DNA of 64,000 nt, from NCBI RefSeq assembly GCF_015291665.1, contig NZ_CP030048.1, positions 5,766,001 through 5,830,000 of the forward strand, in the 5' to 3' direction. The translations under genes were made by a program, and so were the position numbers. Source of the DNA: Bradyrhizobium sp. CCBAU 53338 (GTDB taxonomy: Bacteria > Pseudomonadota > Alphaproteobacteria > Rhizobiales > Xanthobacteraceae). Numbering within the stretch: the stretch's first letter is position 1; each line of letters opens with the position of its first letter. The notes beneath the pieces were generated by a model. The model saw nothing but the letters and a program-made list of their open reading frames with translations. It was not told the origin of the DNA and made no database searches. Below are positions 1-9,994 of the stretch, piece after piece.

Positions 1-21
1 GTCGAGTGCGGTCTTGACCAT
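1..21 (-). CDS. Possible 5' end of a gene leaving the window
   Basis: On the minus strand a GGAGG sequence lies 5 bases before an ATG at 21, followed by open codons (MVKTALD) up to the window edge. Only seven codons are visible, so the product cannot be named. It would lie downstream of mutY in the same direction. The call rests on the ribosome binding site and gene order only. Confidence 0.25.
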
Positions 22-72
22 GGCAGCCTCCATATCGCGCGCTGATAGCGCAACGCTGCTGCCAGCATGCTG

Positions 73-1191
73 TCAGGAGGATCGGCCCGATGCTGGGGCC
101 AACGCGTGCGCAATCACCTTGCGCATGACATTGGGCAGCGCCTCGCCGGACAGCGTCGCGATCGGCACCCAGCGCATGCCTTCGGGCGCGCGCGTGCGGG
201 CCTCGGCCTTCGCCGTGTAGACCACGAGCTCCAGCGGAAAATGCGTGAAGACGTGGGTGACGACGCCGACCTTGCGTTGCCAGCGCGACAGCCCCTTCAT
301 GTCAGGCGCCTGCCCTTTCGCCGTCGCGTCCTCCTGGCCGGCGAGCCAGTCAGAACCCGGCACTTCGGTCATGCCGCCGAGCAGGCCCTTCTCGGGCCTC
401 GAGCGGACCAGCAACTCGCCGCCGCGGGTGACGACGAAGGCGGCGCCGCGCCGCAGCGTTCCGCTCTTCTTCGGTGCCTTGCGCGGAAACGTCTCCTGCG
501 TACCCAGTGCACGCGCCGTACAATCCGCAGAGAACGGGCATAGCGAGCAGGCCGGCTTCTTCGGCGTGCAGATCGAGGCGCCGAGATCCATCAGGGCCTG
601 CGCGCTATCGCCGGCGCGAGAATTCGCCAGCAGCGTCGCTGCCAGTTGCTGGATCAGGGACTTTGCCTGCGGCAGCTCTTCCTCGACCGCGAACAGGCGC
701 GACACCACGCGCTCGATATTGCCGTCGACAGGCATGGTGTGGCGATCGAAGGCGATCGCCGCAATCGCTGCCGCGGTGTATGGGCCGATTCCCGGCAGCG
801 CGCGCAGGCCCTCCTCGGTATCGGGGAAGGTGCCGCCATGCTCGCGCGTCACCGCGACGGCGCAGGCGTAGAGATTGCGCGCGCGCGAATAGTAGCCGAG
901 CCCGGCCCACATCCGCAGCACGTCATCAAGCGAAGCGCTCCCGAGCGCCGTAACGTCAGGCCAGCGCGCGACGAATTTTTCGAAGTAGGGCCCGACCGCC
1001 TTTACCGTGGTCTGCTGCAGCATGATCTCCGACAGCCAGACGCAATAGGGATCCGACGCCTCCCCTGGCGCGGCGCGCCAGGGCAGCCGGCGACGGTGGC
1101 GGTCGTACCATTGGAGGAGCGCAATCGGACGCGACGCGGTCTCGGGCTGACTGGGTTCCGATTTCGCCTTAGGGGCGGATTTGGGGCTCAT
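73..1191 (-). CDS. mutY: A/G-specific adenine glycosylase MutY
   Basis: This DNA repair enzyme removes adenine mispaired with 8-oxoguanine. The 372-residue product has the N-terminal glycosylase fold with the catalytic-Glu segment LSEIMLQQT, the helix-hairpin-helix LPGIGPYTAAAI, the catalytic-Asp segment MPVDGN and a 4Fe-4S cluster motif C-X6-C-X2-C-X5-C (CTPKKPACSLCPFSADC). A C-terminal Nudix-like recognition domain follows. The ATG at 1191 is preferred over a longer reading to 1329, because the extra N-terminal residues resemble nothing in the family and would overlap the divergent gene at 1314. Length is normal for alphaproteobacterial MutY. Confidence 0.95.
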   Translation of the reverse strand: MSPKSAPKAKSEPSQPETASRPIALLQWYDRHRRRLPWRAAPGEASDPYCVWLSEIMLQQTTVKAVGPYFEKFVARWPDVTALGSASLDDVLRMWAGLGYYSRARNLYACAVAVTREHGGTFPDTEEGLRALPGIGPYTAAAIAAIAFDRHTMPVDGNIERVVSRLFAVEEELPQAKSLIQQLAATLLANSRAGDSAQALMDLGASICTPKKPACSLCPFSADCTARALGTQETFPRKAPKKSGTLRRGAAFVVTRGGELLVRSRPEKGLLGGMTEVPGSDWLAGQEDATAKGQAPDMKGLSRWQRKVGVVTHVFTHFPLELVVYTAKAEARTRAPEGMRWVPIATLSGEALPNVMRKVIAHALAPASGRSS

Positions 1192-1313
1192 GCTCTGACT
1201 GTAGCGACAACCCACCGGCCTCTCCACGCCATGCCCGCGCTCGTCGTGGGCATCCACGTCTTTCTTCGCTGCAGGGAGTCTGCCGGCCGCACGTCGGGGT
1301 GCTATAAGGCCCC

Positions 1314-1805
1314 ATGGCCAAATTCCCACCCAAACCCGGCCCCATCAGCGCCAAGCCGCTCGGGATCCTGCTCGACGACGTCTTTGCCGAAGCCTATGCC
1401 AAGCAGGGATTTGCGGCCCGCGAGTTGGTGACGCGGTGGGCGGAGATCGCCGGGCCCGAGATCGCCGCCCATGCCGAGCCGCTGAAGATGCAATGGCCGC
1501 GCCCCGTGGAGGGCCAGCCGCAGGAGCCGGCGACGCTTGTGTTGCGGGTCGAAGGTCCGATGGCACTGGAGATCCAGCATTCCGCCGACGTCATCCTGGA
1601 ACGGGTCAACCGCTTCTTCGGCTGGAGCGCGGTCGGCAAGCTCGCCTTCCGCCAGGCTCCCCTGTCGCGCGCCCGGCGCCCGGTGCGTCCCGGCCCGCCT
1701 GACCCCAAGGTCGTCGCCAAGGTGGCGGAGGGCCTCGGCGACATCGCAGACGAAGAACTGAAGTCGGCGCTGGCGCGGCTTGGGGCCGCCATCAAGCGAA
1801 ATTGA
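1314..1805 (+). CDS. DUF721 (DciA-like) protein
   Basis: The 163-residue protein carries a DUF721 domain, the family that includes DciA, a loader or operator of the replicative helicase DnaB in many bacteria. Seen here: an N-terminal segment rich in Pro and Lys, a central region with LLDDVFAEAYAKQGF and LVTRWAEIAGPEIAAH, then a basic stretch and a short helical C-terminus. It is divergent from mutY with 122 bases between the two starts, so the two probably have back-to-back promoters. The helicase-loading role is inferred from the family only. Confidence 0.8.
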   Translation: MAKFPPKPGPISAKPLGILLDDVFAEAYAKQGFAARELVTRWAEIAGPEIAAHAEPLKMQWPRPVEGQPQEPATLVLRVEGPMALEIQHSADVILERVNRFFGWSAVGKLAFRQAPLSRARRPVRPGPPDPKVVAKVAEGLGDIADEELKSALARLGAAIKRN

Positions 1806-1947
1806 GCCTCATTCCGGAGCCAATCTGGACCCCTCCTTGCCGCTCACCATTGCCTCAAACCACGTTTCAAGCTAGCGACAGGCCGCCTGGGAACCTTTGA
1901 GCCTTGACGAGAATCCTGGCGAGACCACATCAATTCGGGAGCCGACC

Positions 1948-2604
1948 TTGATCATTACCCGCCGCGCCTTCACCACGATGCTCTCGCTGACCGGCCTTGC
2001 CGCGCTCGCCGTGCTGTCGCCGCTGCGGTTCATTTCCGAGGCCATGGCACAGTCCGCGGCCGACGTCGCCAAGCCGGTGTCGCTGCCCGACATGGCGCTG
2101 GGTCCAAAGGACGCTGCCGTCACCATCACCGAATACGCCTCGATGACCTGCCCGCACTGCGCGGCCTTCAACGAGCAGGTGTTTCCCAAGATCAAGTCGG
2201 AATACATCGACACCGGCAAGATCCGCTACATCTTCCGCGAGTTCCCGCTCGACATCAAAGCCGCCGCCGGCTCGATGCTGTCGCGCTGCATCGCCAATGG
2301 CGACGCGCCGAAATATTTCGCTGTCACCGACATGCTGTTCCGCCAGCAGAGCGATTGGGTGGTGAAGAACACCACGGAGACCCTGACGCGGATCGGCAAG
2401 CAGGCCGGCCTCACCCAGCAGCAGGTCGAAACCTGCCTGAAGGACCAGGCGCTGCTCGACAAGATCGCCGCCGACCAGAAATACGCCAGCGAGGTGCTGA
2501 AGGTGGATTCCACGCCGACCTTCTTCATCAACGGCGAGAAGATCAAGGGCGAGACTTCGTTCGAGGAGTTCGCCAAGAAGATCAATCCGCTGCTGAAGAG
2601 CTGA
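1948..2604 (+). CDS. DsbA-family thiol:disulfide oxidoreductase with Tat signal
   Basis: The mature part is a thioredoxin-fold protein with the active-site motif CPHC (in SMTCPHCAAF) and the cis-proline loop STPTFFING, as expected for a periplasmic disulfide oxidoreductase. The N-terminus has a twin-arginine signal (TRRAFTTML, a hydrophobic stretch, then EAMA as the likely cleavage site), so it is probably exported folded. The start is taken as TTG at 1948 because GGGAG lies 6 bases upstream and the signal then has a short n-region; an in-frame TTG at 1897 and the ATG at 1978 are alternatives, and the ATG would remove the twin arginines. It lies just upstream of smc in the same direction, an arrangement often seen in Rhizobiales. 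Confidence 0.88.
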   Translation: MIITRRAFTTMLSLTGLAALAVLSPLRFISEAMAQSAADVAKPVSLPDMALGPKDAAVTITEYASMTCPHCAAFNEQVFPKIKSEYIDTGKIRYIFREFPLDIKAAAGSMLSRCIANGDAPKYFAVTDMLFRQQSDWVVKNTTETLTRIGKQAGLTQQQVETCLKDQALLDKIAADQKYASEVLKVDSTPTFFINGEKIKGETSFEEFAKKINPLLKS

Positions 2605-2820
2605 TTCGCTCGTCAAGATCCTGATTCGCATCTCAAAAGCCGTATCTTTCCCGGCATAAATCCCTTGGGAAAAGCGGCTTTCGCAGGTTGCCCTCGCGGC
2701 GCACCGCGGCCATTGTCCGCCGCATGAGGCGCCCCGCGCGACTCGCCCAGACAGCGACATTGCCTTCCATGGTATTGTCCCGGCAGGGGGATTCGCGCCT
2801 GCCAACAGAGATGCGTGCTT

Positions 2821-5800
2821 ATGAAAATCACCCGCCTGCGCCTTCACGGCTTCAAGTCCTTCGTTGAGCCTACGGACTTCGTCATCGAGCCCGGCTTGAC
2901 CGGCGTGGTCGGACCCAACGGTTGCGGCAAGTCGAATCTCGTCGAGGCGCTGCGCTGGGCGATGGGCGAGACGTCCTACAAGAGCTTGCGCGCGGCCGAC
3001 ATGGACGCGGTGATCTTCGCCGGCTCCGGCAACCGTCCGGCGCGCAACCACGCCGAAGTGACGATGACGATCGACAATGCCGATCGCACTGCGCCTGCGG
3101 CGATGAACGACAGCCAGCTTCTGGAAATCTCCCGCCGCATCGAGCGTGAGGCAGGCTCCGTCTATCGCATCAACGGCCGCGACGTGCGCGCCCGCGACGT
3201 GCAGATCCTGTTCGCGGACGCCGCAACCGGCGCCCGTTCGCCCGCGCTCGTCCACCAGGGCAAGATCGGCGAAATCATCCAGGCCAAGCCCGAGCAGCGC
3301 CGCCGCGTGCTGGAAGATGCCGCCGGTGTCGCCGGTCTGCACGCCCGCCGCCACGAGGCCGAGCTGCGGCTGAAGGCGGCCGAAACCAACCTCACGCGCG
3401 TCGAGGACGTGATCGGCCAGCTCTCCGGCCAGATGGAAGGCCTGAAGAAGCAGGCCCGCCAGGCCGTGCGCTATCGCGAGGTCGCGGCCAAGGTCCGCAA
3501 GGCCGAGGCTACGCTGTTTCATCTGCGCTGGATCGGCGCCCATGCCGACGTCAATGAATCCGGCCAGACCCACGATCTCGCGGTGCGCGAGATGGCCGAG
3601 CGTACCCAGCACCAGGCCGAAGCCGCACGTATCCAGGCGATCCGCGCCGCCGAAATGCCGGCGCTGCGCGATGCCGAAGCGCGCGCCGCCGCCGGCCTCC
3701 AGCGCCTGACCAACGCCCGCGAGCTGCTCGACCGCGAGGAAGAGCGCGCCAAGGAGCGCGTCGCCGAGCTCGAGCGCCGTCTCGCCCAGTTCGAAGGCGA
3801 TATCTCGCGCGCCCAGCAGCAGACCATGGACGCCGACGTCGCGCTGCAGCGGCTCGACACCGAAGATTCCGAGCTGAAGGAAGAGATCAAGTCGCGCGTC
3901 GAGAAGCGCTCCGGCGTCGACGAGCGCGTCGGCGAGGCCGAGGCGGTGCTGACCGAAACCGAGCAGCAGTTCGCCGAGCTCACCACCGCGCTCGCCGACC
4001 TCACCGCCAAGCGCAACCAGCTCGAAGCCAACGTCCGCACTCACCGCGACAAGCTCGCCCGTCTCGACCAGGAGATCGCGAATGTCACGGCGGAAGAGCA
4101 GAAGCTGGCCGCCGACACCGGCGGCTTCGGCGATCTCGACGAGCTGACCGCCGCGGTCGAGACCGCCGAGCAAACGCTGGCGGCCTCCGAAGCCGCAGCC
4201 CAGGCGAGCGAAGCCGCGCATGTTGCCGCCCGTCAGACGCTGGAATCCTCGCGCTCGCCGCTGGTCGAAGCCGACAAGCGCGTGCAGCGGCTCGACACCG
4301 AGGCGCGCACGATCTCCAAGATCGTCAACGGCGAGACCAAGAATTTGTGGCCGCCGATCATCGACGGCATCACCGTCGACAAGGGCTTTGAAAAGGCCAT
4401 TGGCGCTGCGCTCGGCGACGATCTCGACGCGCCGATCGATCCTTCGGCACCGATGCGCTGGACCAATGTCGGACACACCGAAGGCGATCCGGAGCTCCCC
4501 GAAGGCGTCACCCCGCTCGCCAACCATGTTCAGGCGCCGGCCGAGCTGACGCGCCGCCTGGCGCAGATCGGCGTGGTGCCGCGCGAGCGCGGGGCCGAGC
4601 TGGTCTCGCAGCTCAAGACCGGCCAGCGGCTGGTCTCGCCCGAGGGCGACGTCTGGCGCTGGGACGGTTTCGTCGCCGCCGCGCACGCCCCGACCGGTGC
4701 CGCACGGCGTCTCGCCGAGCGCGCCCGTCTCGTCGACATCGAGAACGAGCTGGAGCAGGCCCGCATCGACGCGCAGATCAAGCGTCAGGCGCTTGAAAAT
4801 GCCGAGTCCGAATTGCAGATGGCGGCCAGCACCGAAGGCGCCAGCCGCGAAGCCATGCGTGCCGCGCAGCGCGAGCTGAACGTCGCGCGCGAGCGCCACG
4901 CCGCCGCCGAGCGCGAGATCAGCCGCCACGCCGCCCGCAAGGCGACGCTGTCGGAGGCGCACAGCCGCCTTGCCGCCGACCGCGCCGAGGCCGAGGCCGC
5001 CTACGAATATGCCGAGGCCGGCATCAGCGAGCTGCCCTCGAGCGAGGACACCGAGACGCGTCTTGCCGCCGTCCGCAGCGACATCGAAGGCCAGCGCCGC
5101 ATCGCCGCCCAGGTCCGCGCCGAGGCGCAGGCGCTGGCGCGCGAGGCTGAGTTGGCCGACCGCCGCGTCCAGGCGATCCTTGCCGAGCGCACCGAGTGGG
5201 CGAACCGCAAGGAGAGCGCGGCCTCCCATATCGACACCATCCAGGCCCGTATCGCCGAACTCACGATCGAGCGCAGCGAGCTCGAGAACGCGCCCGCCGT
5301 GTTCGCCGAGAAGCGCAGCGCGCTGATCACCGAGATCGAATACGCCGAGAACGACCGCCGCATGGCCGCCGATGCGCTCGCCACCGCGGAGACCGCGATG
5401 GCCGAGACCGACCGCGTCGCCAAGCTGACTCTCGAAGCGCTCTCCAGCGCGCGCGAGGCCACGGCGCGCGCGGAGGAGCGCATGGAAGGCTCCCGGCGCC
5501 GGCTCGAGGACATCGAGCGCGAGATCCGCGACATGCTCGAAGTCGAGCCGCAGGCCGTGGCCGGCCTTGCCGAGATCGAGCCCGGCGCAGAGCTGCCGCC
5601 GCTGCACGACATCGAGGAAGACCTCGAAAAGATGCGCCGCGACCGCGAGCGCCTCGGCGCCGTCAATTTGCGCGCCGAGGAAGAGCTGCGCGAGGTCGAG
5701 ACCCAGCACACCGGTCTCGTCACCGAACGCGACGACCTGGTCGAGGCCATCAAGCGGCTGCGCCAGGGCATCCAGAGCCTCAACAAGGAAGCGCGCGAGC

Positions 5801-6285
5801 GCCTGCTGACCTCGTTCGAGGTCGTCAACAACCACTTCAAGCGCCTGTTCGTCGAGCTGTTCGGCGGCGGCGAGGCGGCGCTGCACCTGATCGAGAGCGA
5901 TGATCCGCTGGAAGCCGGCCTCGAAATCATTGCCAAGCCGCCAGGCAAGAAGCCGCAGACGCTGTCGCTGCTCTCGGGCGGCGAGCAGGCGCTGACCGCG
6001 ATGGCGCTGATCTTCGCGGTGTTCCTGACCAACCCCTCGCCGATCTGCGTGCTGGACGAAGTCGACGCACCGCTCGACGACCACAACGTCGAACGGTACT
6101 GCAACCTCCTGCACGAGATGACCGGCTCGACCGACACGCGCTTCATCATCATCACGCACAATCCGATCACGATGGCGCGGATGAACCGGCTGTTCGGCGT
6201 CACCATGGCCGAGCGCGGCGTCTCCCAGCTCGTCTCGGTGAGCCTGGCCGAGGCCGTGGACATTCTCGACCAGAACGTGGCGTGA
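2821..6285 (+). CDS. smc: Chromosome segregation ATPase SMC
   Basis: The 1154-residue condensin subunit organises and segregates the chromosome, normally together with ScpA and ScpB. Visible parts: the Walker A motif GPNGCGKSN near residues 31-39, two long coiled-coil arms extremely rich in Glu, Arg and Ala, a globular hinge around residues 500-620, the ABC signature LSGGEQALTA near 1050 and the Walker B motif CVLDEVDAP near 1076. The ATG at 2821 gives the conserved start MKITRLRLHGFKSF; a GTG two codons upstream is less likely. The very high GC of the arms produces long open frames on the opposite strand that are not genes. Confidence 0.97.
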   Translation: MKITRLRLHGFKSFVEPTDFVIEPGLTGVVGPNGCGKSNLVEALRWAMGETSYKSLRAADMDAVIFAGSGNRPARNHAEVTMTIDNADRTAPAAMNDSQLLEISRRIEREAGSVYRINGRDVRARDVQILFADAATGARSPALVHQGKIGEIIQAKPEQRRRVLEDAAGVAGLHARRHEAELRLKAAETNLTRVEDVIGQLSGQMEGLKKQARQAVRYREVAAKVRKAEATLFHLRWIGAHADVNESGQTHDLAVREMAERTQHQAEAARIQAIRAAEMPALRDAEARAAAGLQRLTNARELLDREEERAKERVAELERRLAQFEGDISRAQQQTMDADVALQRLDTEDSELKEEIKSRVEKRSGVDERVGEAEAVLTETEQQFAELTTALADLTAKRNQLEANVRTHRDKLARLDQEIANVTAEEQKLAADTGGFGDLDELTAAVETAEQTLAASEAAAQASEAAHVAARQTLESSRSPLVEADKRVQRLDTEARTISKIVNGETKNLWPPIIDGITVDKGFEKAIGAALGDDLDAPIDPSAPMRWTNVGHTEGDPELPEGVTPLANHVQAPAELTRRLAQIGVVPRERGAELVSQLKTGQRLVSPEGDVWRWDGFVAAAHAPTGAARRLAERARLVDIENELEQARIDAQIKRQALENAESELQMAASTEGASREAMRAAQRELNVARERHAAAEREISRHAARKATLSEAHSRLAADRAEAEAAYEYAEAGISELPSSEDTETRLAAVRSDIEGQRRIAAQVRAEAQALAREAELADRRVQAILAERTEWANRKESAASHIDTIQARIAELTIERSELENAPAVFAEKRSALITEIEYAENDRRMAADALATAETAMAETDRVAKLTLEALSSAREATARAEERMEGSRRRLEDIEREIRDMLEVEPQAVAGLAEIEPGAELPPLHDIEEDLEKMRRDRERLGAVNLRAEEELREVETQHTGLVTERDDLVEAIKRLRQGIQSLNKEARERLLTSFEVVNNHFKRLFVELFGGGEAALHLIESDDPLEAGLEIIAKPPGKKPQTLSLLSGGEQALTAMALIFAVFLTNPSPICVLDEVDAPLDDHNVERYCNLLHEMTGSTDTRFIIITHNPITMARMNRLFGVTMAERGVSQLVSVSLAEAVDILDQNVA

Positions 6286-6317
6286 GGCCGCTGGCCCAGA
6301 AATGACGGTGGGCGAAC

Positions 6318-7307
6318 ATGATCTCGCCTACCCTCCCGCCTGAACTGAAAGCGGCCCTAGACGGCAAGCTGCAGGGCTTTTCGCGCACCGACGCCGCGCA
6401 ACGCTCACAGAAAATCTCGACCACCTATCGCGCAGGCGGCGGCTCCGGCACGATCAAGTCGGACGCCGACGCGCTCGCCTATGCGCTGGCGCGCATGCCC
6501 GCGACCTACGCGGCCGTCGCCGCCAGCCTGAATGCGCTAACCGAGATCGCGCCGGATCTCACCCCGGAAACACTGCTCGACGTCGGTGCCGGCCCCGGCA
6601 CCGCAAGCTGGGCCGCCGCCGAAGCATTTCCGTCACTGCAGGATTTCACGCTACTCGACGCCAATGCCACGCTGAGCCGGCTAGCGCTCGAGCTCACCCG
6701 TGACAGCACGCGGCTGTCGGAGTGCCGCTATCTGCCTGGCGACGCCGGCGGCAACCTCGCCGAGCTCTCGCAGGCCGACCTCGTCGTTGCCAGCTACATC
6801 ATCGGCGAGCTCGGCGAGGCTGATCAGCGCAAGCTCGCGGAAGCCATGTGGACGAAAGCGCGCCATGCACTGGTCGTGATCGAGCCCGGCACGCCCGCCG
6901 GCTATGCCCGCATCCTCGCGCTGCGTCACCAGCTCATTGAGCAAGGTGCCTACGTCGCCGCGCCCTGCCCACACGAGAAGCCCTGCCCGCTTGCCGCACC
7001 CGACTGGTGCCACTTCTCCCAGCGCTTGCCGCGCTCGCAGGCGCACCGCCAGATCAAGGGCGCCGAGGTGCCATTCGAGGACGAACGCTTCATCTACGTC
7101 GCCCTCACCCGCACGCCGCCGGCAACCCGCGCGCTGCGCGTTCTGGCACCGCCTGATGTCGGCAAGGCTGAGATCACGGCCAAGCTTTGCACGGAGGATG
7201 GCGTCGCCACCACCAAAATCCCGCGGCGCCACAAGGCTGCTTATGCAGACGCGCGGCGCTGGCGCTGGGGTGAAGCTGTCACAGGACGCGACCACTTCGA
7301 CGACTGA
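6318..7307 (+). CDS. Rsm22-like (mtS35-type) small ribosomal subunit methyltransferase
   Basis: The 329-residue protein has a SAM-binding glycine-rich motif (LLDVGAGPGTASWAA) near residue 90 and, in its second half, the cysteine cluster PCPHEKPCPL...WCHFSQRLPR typical of the Rsm22 family. Members act as, or are related to, rRNA methyltransferases or assembly factors of the small ribosomal subunit; the cysteines probably bind a metal or iron-sulfur cluster. It starts 32 bases after smc in the same direction, so co-transcription is plausible. The precise target in bacteria is not established. Confidence 0.82.
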   Translation: MISPTLPPELKAALDGKLQGFSRTDAAQRSQKISTTYRAGGGSGTIKSDADALAYALARMPATYAAVAASLNALTEIAPDLTPETLLDVGAGPGTASWAAAEAFPSLQDFTLLDANATLSRLALELTRDSTRLSECRYLPGDAGGNLAELSQADLVVASYIIGELGEADQRKLAEAMWTKARHALVVIEPGTPAGYARILALRHQLIEQGAYVAAPCPHEKPCPLAAPDWCHFSQRLPRSQAHRQIKGAEVPFEDERFIYVALTRTPPATRALRVLAPPDVGKAEITAKLCTEDGVATTKIPRRHKAAYADARRWRWGEAVTGRDHFDD

Positions 7308-7382
7308 GCTTATGCCTATGATACCTTGTTGGATCATGCTATTATAGGTTGCTACCGCGCATATGGTTTGACCATCGGCACG

Positions 7383-7745
7383 ATGAACACATCAGTCCCA
7401 CAGCACCCTCCTCCCAAACAAACACTGATATTCATTTCAGGATGGACCGTTGAGATCGACCTGGCGGCACGACGGCTGACGATACTGAGGAAGGTCTGGC
7501 GGAAAACGGTCGTGAACTACTGCACCTTCGACGAATGCAGTGCAGTGGGTACGGTCAAGTACGAGGACGAAGGGCCAAATCCGTTTGGCGTATATTTGGA
7601 CTTCAGAGGCGGAAGAGAGGTCATTCCGGCAGGCCCCAAGAGTGAGGCTTCAAGACTTGCTTCGGAATTGTCCGCAACGACGGGGATACCACGGCGCGAC
7701 GCAAAAAGCTGGCACCGCTCGCTGTGGGGCTCTGATGACGACTGA
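7383..7745 (+). CDS. Hypothetical protein, 120 aa
   Basis: I do not recognise a family. The ATG at 7383 gives a 120-residue soluble protein with no signal peptide or membrane span. It looks like a small beta-rich domain (IFISGWTVEIDLAARRLTIL, then VNYCTFDECSAVGTVKYE) followed by a charged helical tail. Base composition is lower in GC than the flanking genes, suggesting later acquisition. A GTG or TTG start upstream, as far as 7326, is possible but has no better ribosome binding site. Confidence 0.55.
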   Translation: MNTSVPQHPPPKQTLIFISGWTVEIDLAARRLTILRKVWRKTVVNYCTFDECSAVGTVKYEDEGPNPFGVYLDFRGGREVIPAGPKSEASRLASELSATTGIPRRDAKSWHRSLWGSDDD

Positions 7746-7942
7746 CGGCGGATGTGGACGGTATGATCGGGTAACGCCGACCACAAATATGGCCGAAAGT
7801 TAACCACCGTTCACCACTTTCGCCTTGAACTTGGATGGCGTCCCACTCGACCAAGTCTTACCTCCCTTCTGTGCCGGGGCTCTCGCCCTGCGCCAATTTG
7901 GTCTAGGCTACGGCCGCCTTCTTCCCCCTTCAGGAGTTCTCC

Positions 7943-8503
7943 ATGTCGACCGGCTGGATCGTTCTCGGCGTCATCGTCGTTCTCGTCTTCCTGGCCTTCA
8001 GTGCCTACAACCGGCTGGTGGCGCTGGGCCAGCGCGTCGGGCAGGCCTTTGCCGATGTCGACGTGCAGCTCAAGCAGCGTCACGATTTGATCCCGAACCT
8101 GGTCGAGACCGTGAAGGGCTATGCCTCGCACGAGCGCGGCACGCTCGACGACGTCATCAAGGCGCGGAATTCGGCGATGTCGGCGCAGGGGCCGGCCCAG
8201 GTGTCCGCCGCCGAGACCCAGCTCTCCGGCGCACTCGGACGGCTGATCGCGCTGTCGGAGGCCTATCCCGACCTCAAGGCCAACGCCAATTTCCAGCAGC
8301 TCGCATCCGAGCTGTCCGACCTCGAGAACAAGATCGCCGCGAGCCGCCGCTTCTTCAACAACGCGGTCCAGGAATACAACACCGGCATCCAGCAGATGCC
8401 TGCGGCGCTGTTCGCCGGCATGTTCGGCTTCACCAAGAAGGACTTCTTCGATCTCGGCGCCAGCCGCGCCGAGGTCGAGGCTGCGCCTCAGGTGAAATTC
8501 TGA
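7943..8503 (+). CDS. lemA: LemA family protein
   Basis: The 186-residue protein begins with one membrane anchor (WIVLGVIVVLVFLAFSAY), followed by the LemA signature VDVQLKQRHDLIPNLVETV and a long helical domain facing the periplasm. The cellular role of LemA proteins is poorly defined, but they are repeatedly found next to M48 metalloproteases, as here, where the protease starts 32 bases downstream. The pair is probably co-transcribed. AGGAG lies a few bases upstream of the ATG. Confidence 0.92.
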   Translation: MSTGWIVLGVIVVLVFLAFSAYNRLVALGQRVGQAFADVDVQLKQRHDLIPNLVETVKGYASHERGTLDDVIKARNSAMSAQGPAQVSAAETQLSGALGRLIALSEAYPDLKANANFQQLASELSDLENKIAASRRFFNNAVQEYNTGIQQMPAALFAGMFGFTKKDFFDLGASRAEVEAAPQVKF

Positions 8504-8535
8504 TCTGAGCCTATAGGCCGGCAGGGCAACGCGTC

Positions 8536-9783
8536 ATGGCCGCGTATGGTCTCTACACGCACATCGCCTCGAACAAGTTTCGTTCGATGCTGCTGCTCGC
8601 CGGCCTGTTCGCGCTGGTCTATGTGCTGGTCTATGCCGGCGCGCTGGTCGCCGAGGTCGTCCTCAACGGCAATCAGACCGTCGCCTATTATCTGAACCGC
8701 GCCCTCCACGACCTGATCGTCGCCTTTCCCTTTGCGACAGCCGGCGCGATCGCCTGGATCGTCATCGCCTATTTCTTCCACCAGTCGATGATCGACGCCG
8801 TGACCGGCGGCCACGGTGTTAGCAGGCAGGAGGAGCCGCGCCTCTACAATCTGCTCGAAAATCTCTGCATCTCGCGCGGCATCACCATGCCGAAGCTGAA
8901 GATCATGGAATCGCCAGCGCTGAACGCGTTCGCGACCGGCCTCAACCCGCGGCAATATGCCGTCACCGTCACCACGGGTCTGCTGCAGGCGCTGAACGAC
9001 CAGGAGATCGAGGCGGTGCTGGGCCACGAGCTCACTCACATCAAGAACGGCGACGTGCAGCTGATGGTGGTTGCCGTGATCATCGCCGGCGTGGTCGGAT
9101 TCTTCGGCGAATTGTTCTTCCGCCTGTTCACCAATTTGAGCTGGAGCTCCGGTGGCGGGTCGTGGTCATCGGGCTCCTCCTCGTCGTCGCGGTCGTCGTC
9201 GTCGAGCAACGACAACAAGAACTCCGGCGGCGGCGCGGTGATCGTGATCATCATCGCGGTCGTGCTGATCGTCGTGGCCTGGTTGGTGTCGCAGGTGGTG
9301 AAGCTCGCCCTGTCGCGCTCGCGCGAATATCTCGCCGATGCCGGCTCGGTCGAGCTGACCAAGAATCCCGACGCCATGATCTCGGCGCTGCGCAAGATCG
9401 AGGGCCGCGGCGAATTGCCCGGCGCAACCTCCGCGGTGATGGAGCTGTGCCTGGACAATCCGCGCGAAGGCTTTTCCGATCTGTTCGCCACCCACCCCTC
9501 GGTGCAGTCCCGCGTCGACGCGCTGGTCAAATTCGCTGGCGGCCACGATCCCGGTCCGCTGCCACCGCCATCCGATGAGGCGGAACAGCCTGCCACGGAC
9601 GTACCCGAAGCGCAGGCCGGTCAGCAGGACACCCCGCCGCCAGTACCGCAGGGGCCGTGGAACGATGCGGGCGGTCGGTCGACGCCACCGCCCGTCCCTA
9701 CCCCAGGCGCTTCCGGAACCGCAGCCGGCAATCCGTTACCCAATCCAATCGGCAATCCCATGGGTCCGTGGGGCCGCCACTGA
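8536..9783 (+). CDS. M48 family membrane metalloprotease (HtpX-like)
   Basis: This is a zinc protease of the inner membrane. The HELTH active-site motif is at residues 164-168 (GHELTHIKNGD), and the third zinc ligand is expected in SRSREYLADAGSVEL. Two hydrophobic segments precede the catalytic region and two follow it; between the latter lies an unusual low-complexity loop made almost only of Ser, Gly, Trp and Asn. The C-terminal tail of about 80 residues is rich in Pro and Gly and probably disordered. At 415 residues it is longer than HtpX of E. coli. It forms a unit with lemA. Confidence 0.92.
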   Translation: MAAYGLYTHIASNKFRSMLLLAGLFALVYVLVYAGALVAEVVLNGNQTVAYYLNRALHDLIVAFPFATAGAIAWIVIAYFFHQSMIDAVTGGHGVSRQEEPRLYNLLENLCISRGITMPKLKIMESPALNAFATGLNPRQYAVTVTTGLLQALNDQEIEAVLGHELTHIKNGDVQLMVVAVIIAGVVGFFGELFFRLFTNLSWSSGGGSWSSGSSSSSRSSSSSNDNKNSGGGAVIVIIIAVVLIVVAWLVSQVVKLALSRSREYLADAGSVELTKNPDAMISALRKIEGRGELPGATSAVMELCLDNPREGFSDLFATHPSVQSRVDALVKFAGGHDPGPLPPPSDEAEQPATDVPEAQAGQQDTPPPVPQGPWNDAGGRSTPPPVPTPGASGTAAGNPLPNPIGNPMGPWGRH

Positions 9784-9994
9784 GCTGCCGCGTCTTCTGT
9801 CGTTTCCTGGGCCGGTTTCACGACCTTTGGGAAAAACTCCGGGAATTGCTTCAACGGGATACCGGAGATTTGAATTCTCCCTTGTTTCTGCCATGTTCGC
9901 GCCCAACAGCAGACTCGGGACTATCCTTGGGACATCGATTTGGGGCCCGGCCGATTGCGACCTCGCGATCGGGGGCGCGCGTTAGGGGACAGCA

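Noticed and set aside
1930..6159. A 1409-codon open frame on the minus strand opposite dsbA and smc
   Set aside because: It is the mirror of high-GC coiled-coil coding sequence; it has no family content and smc on the other strand is certain.
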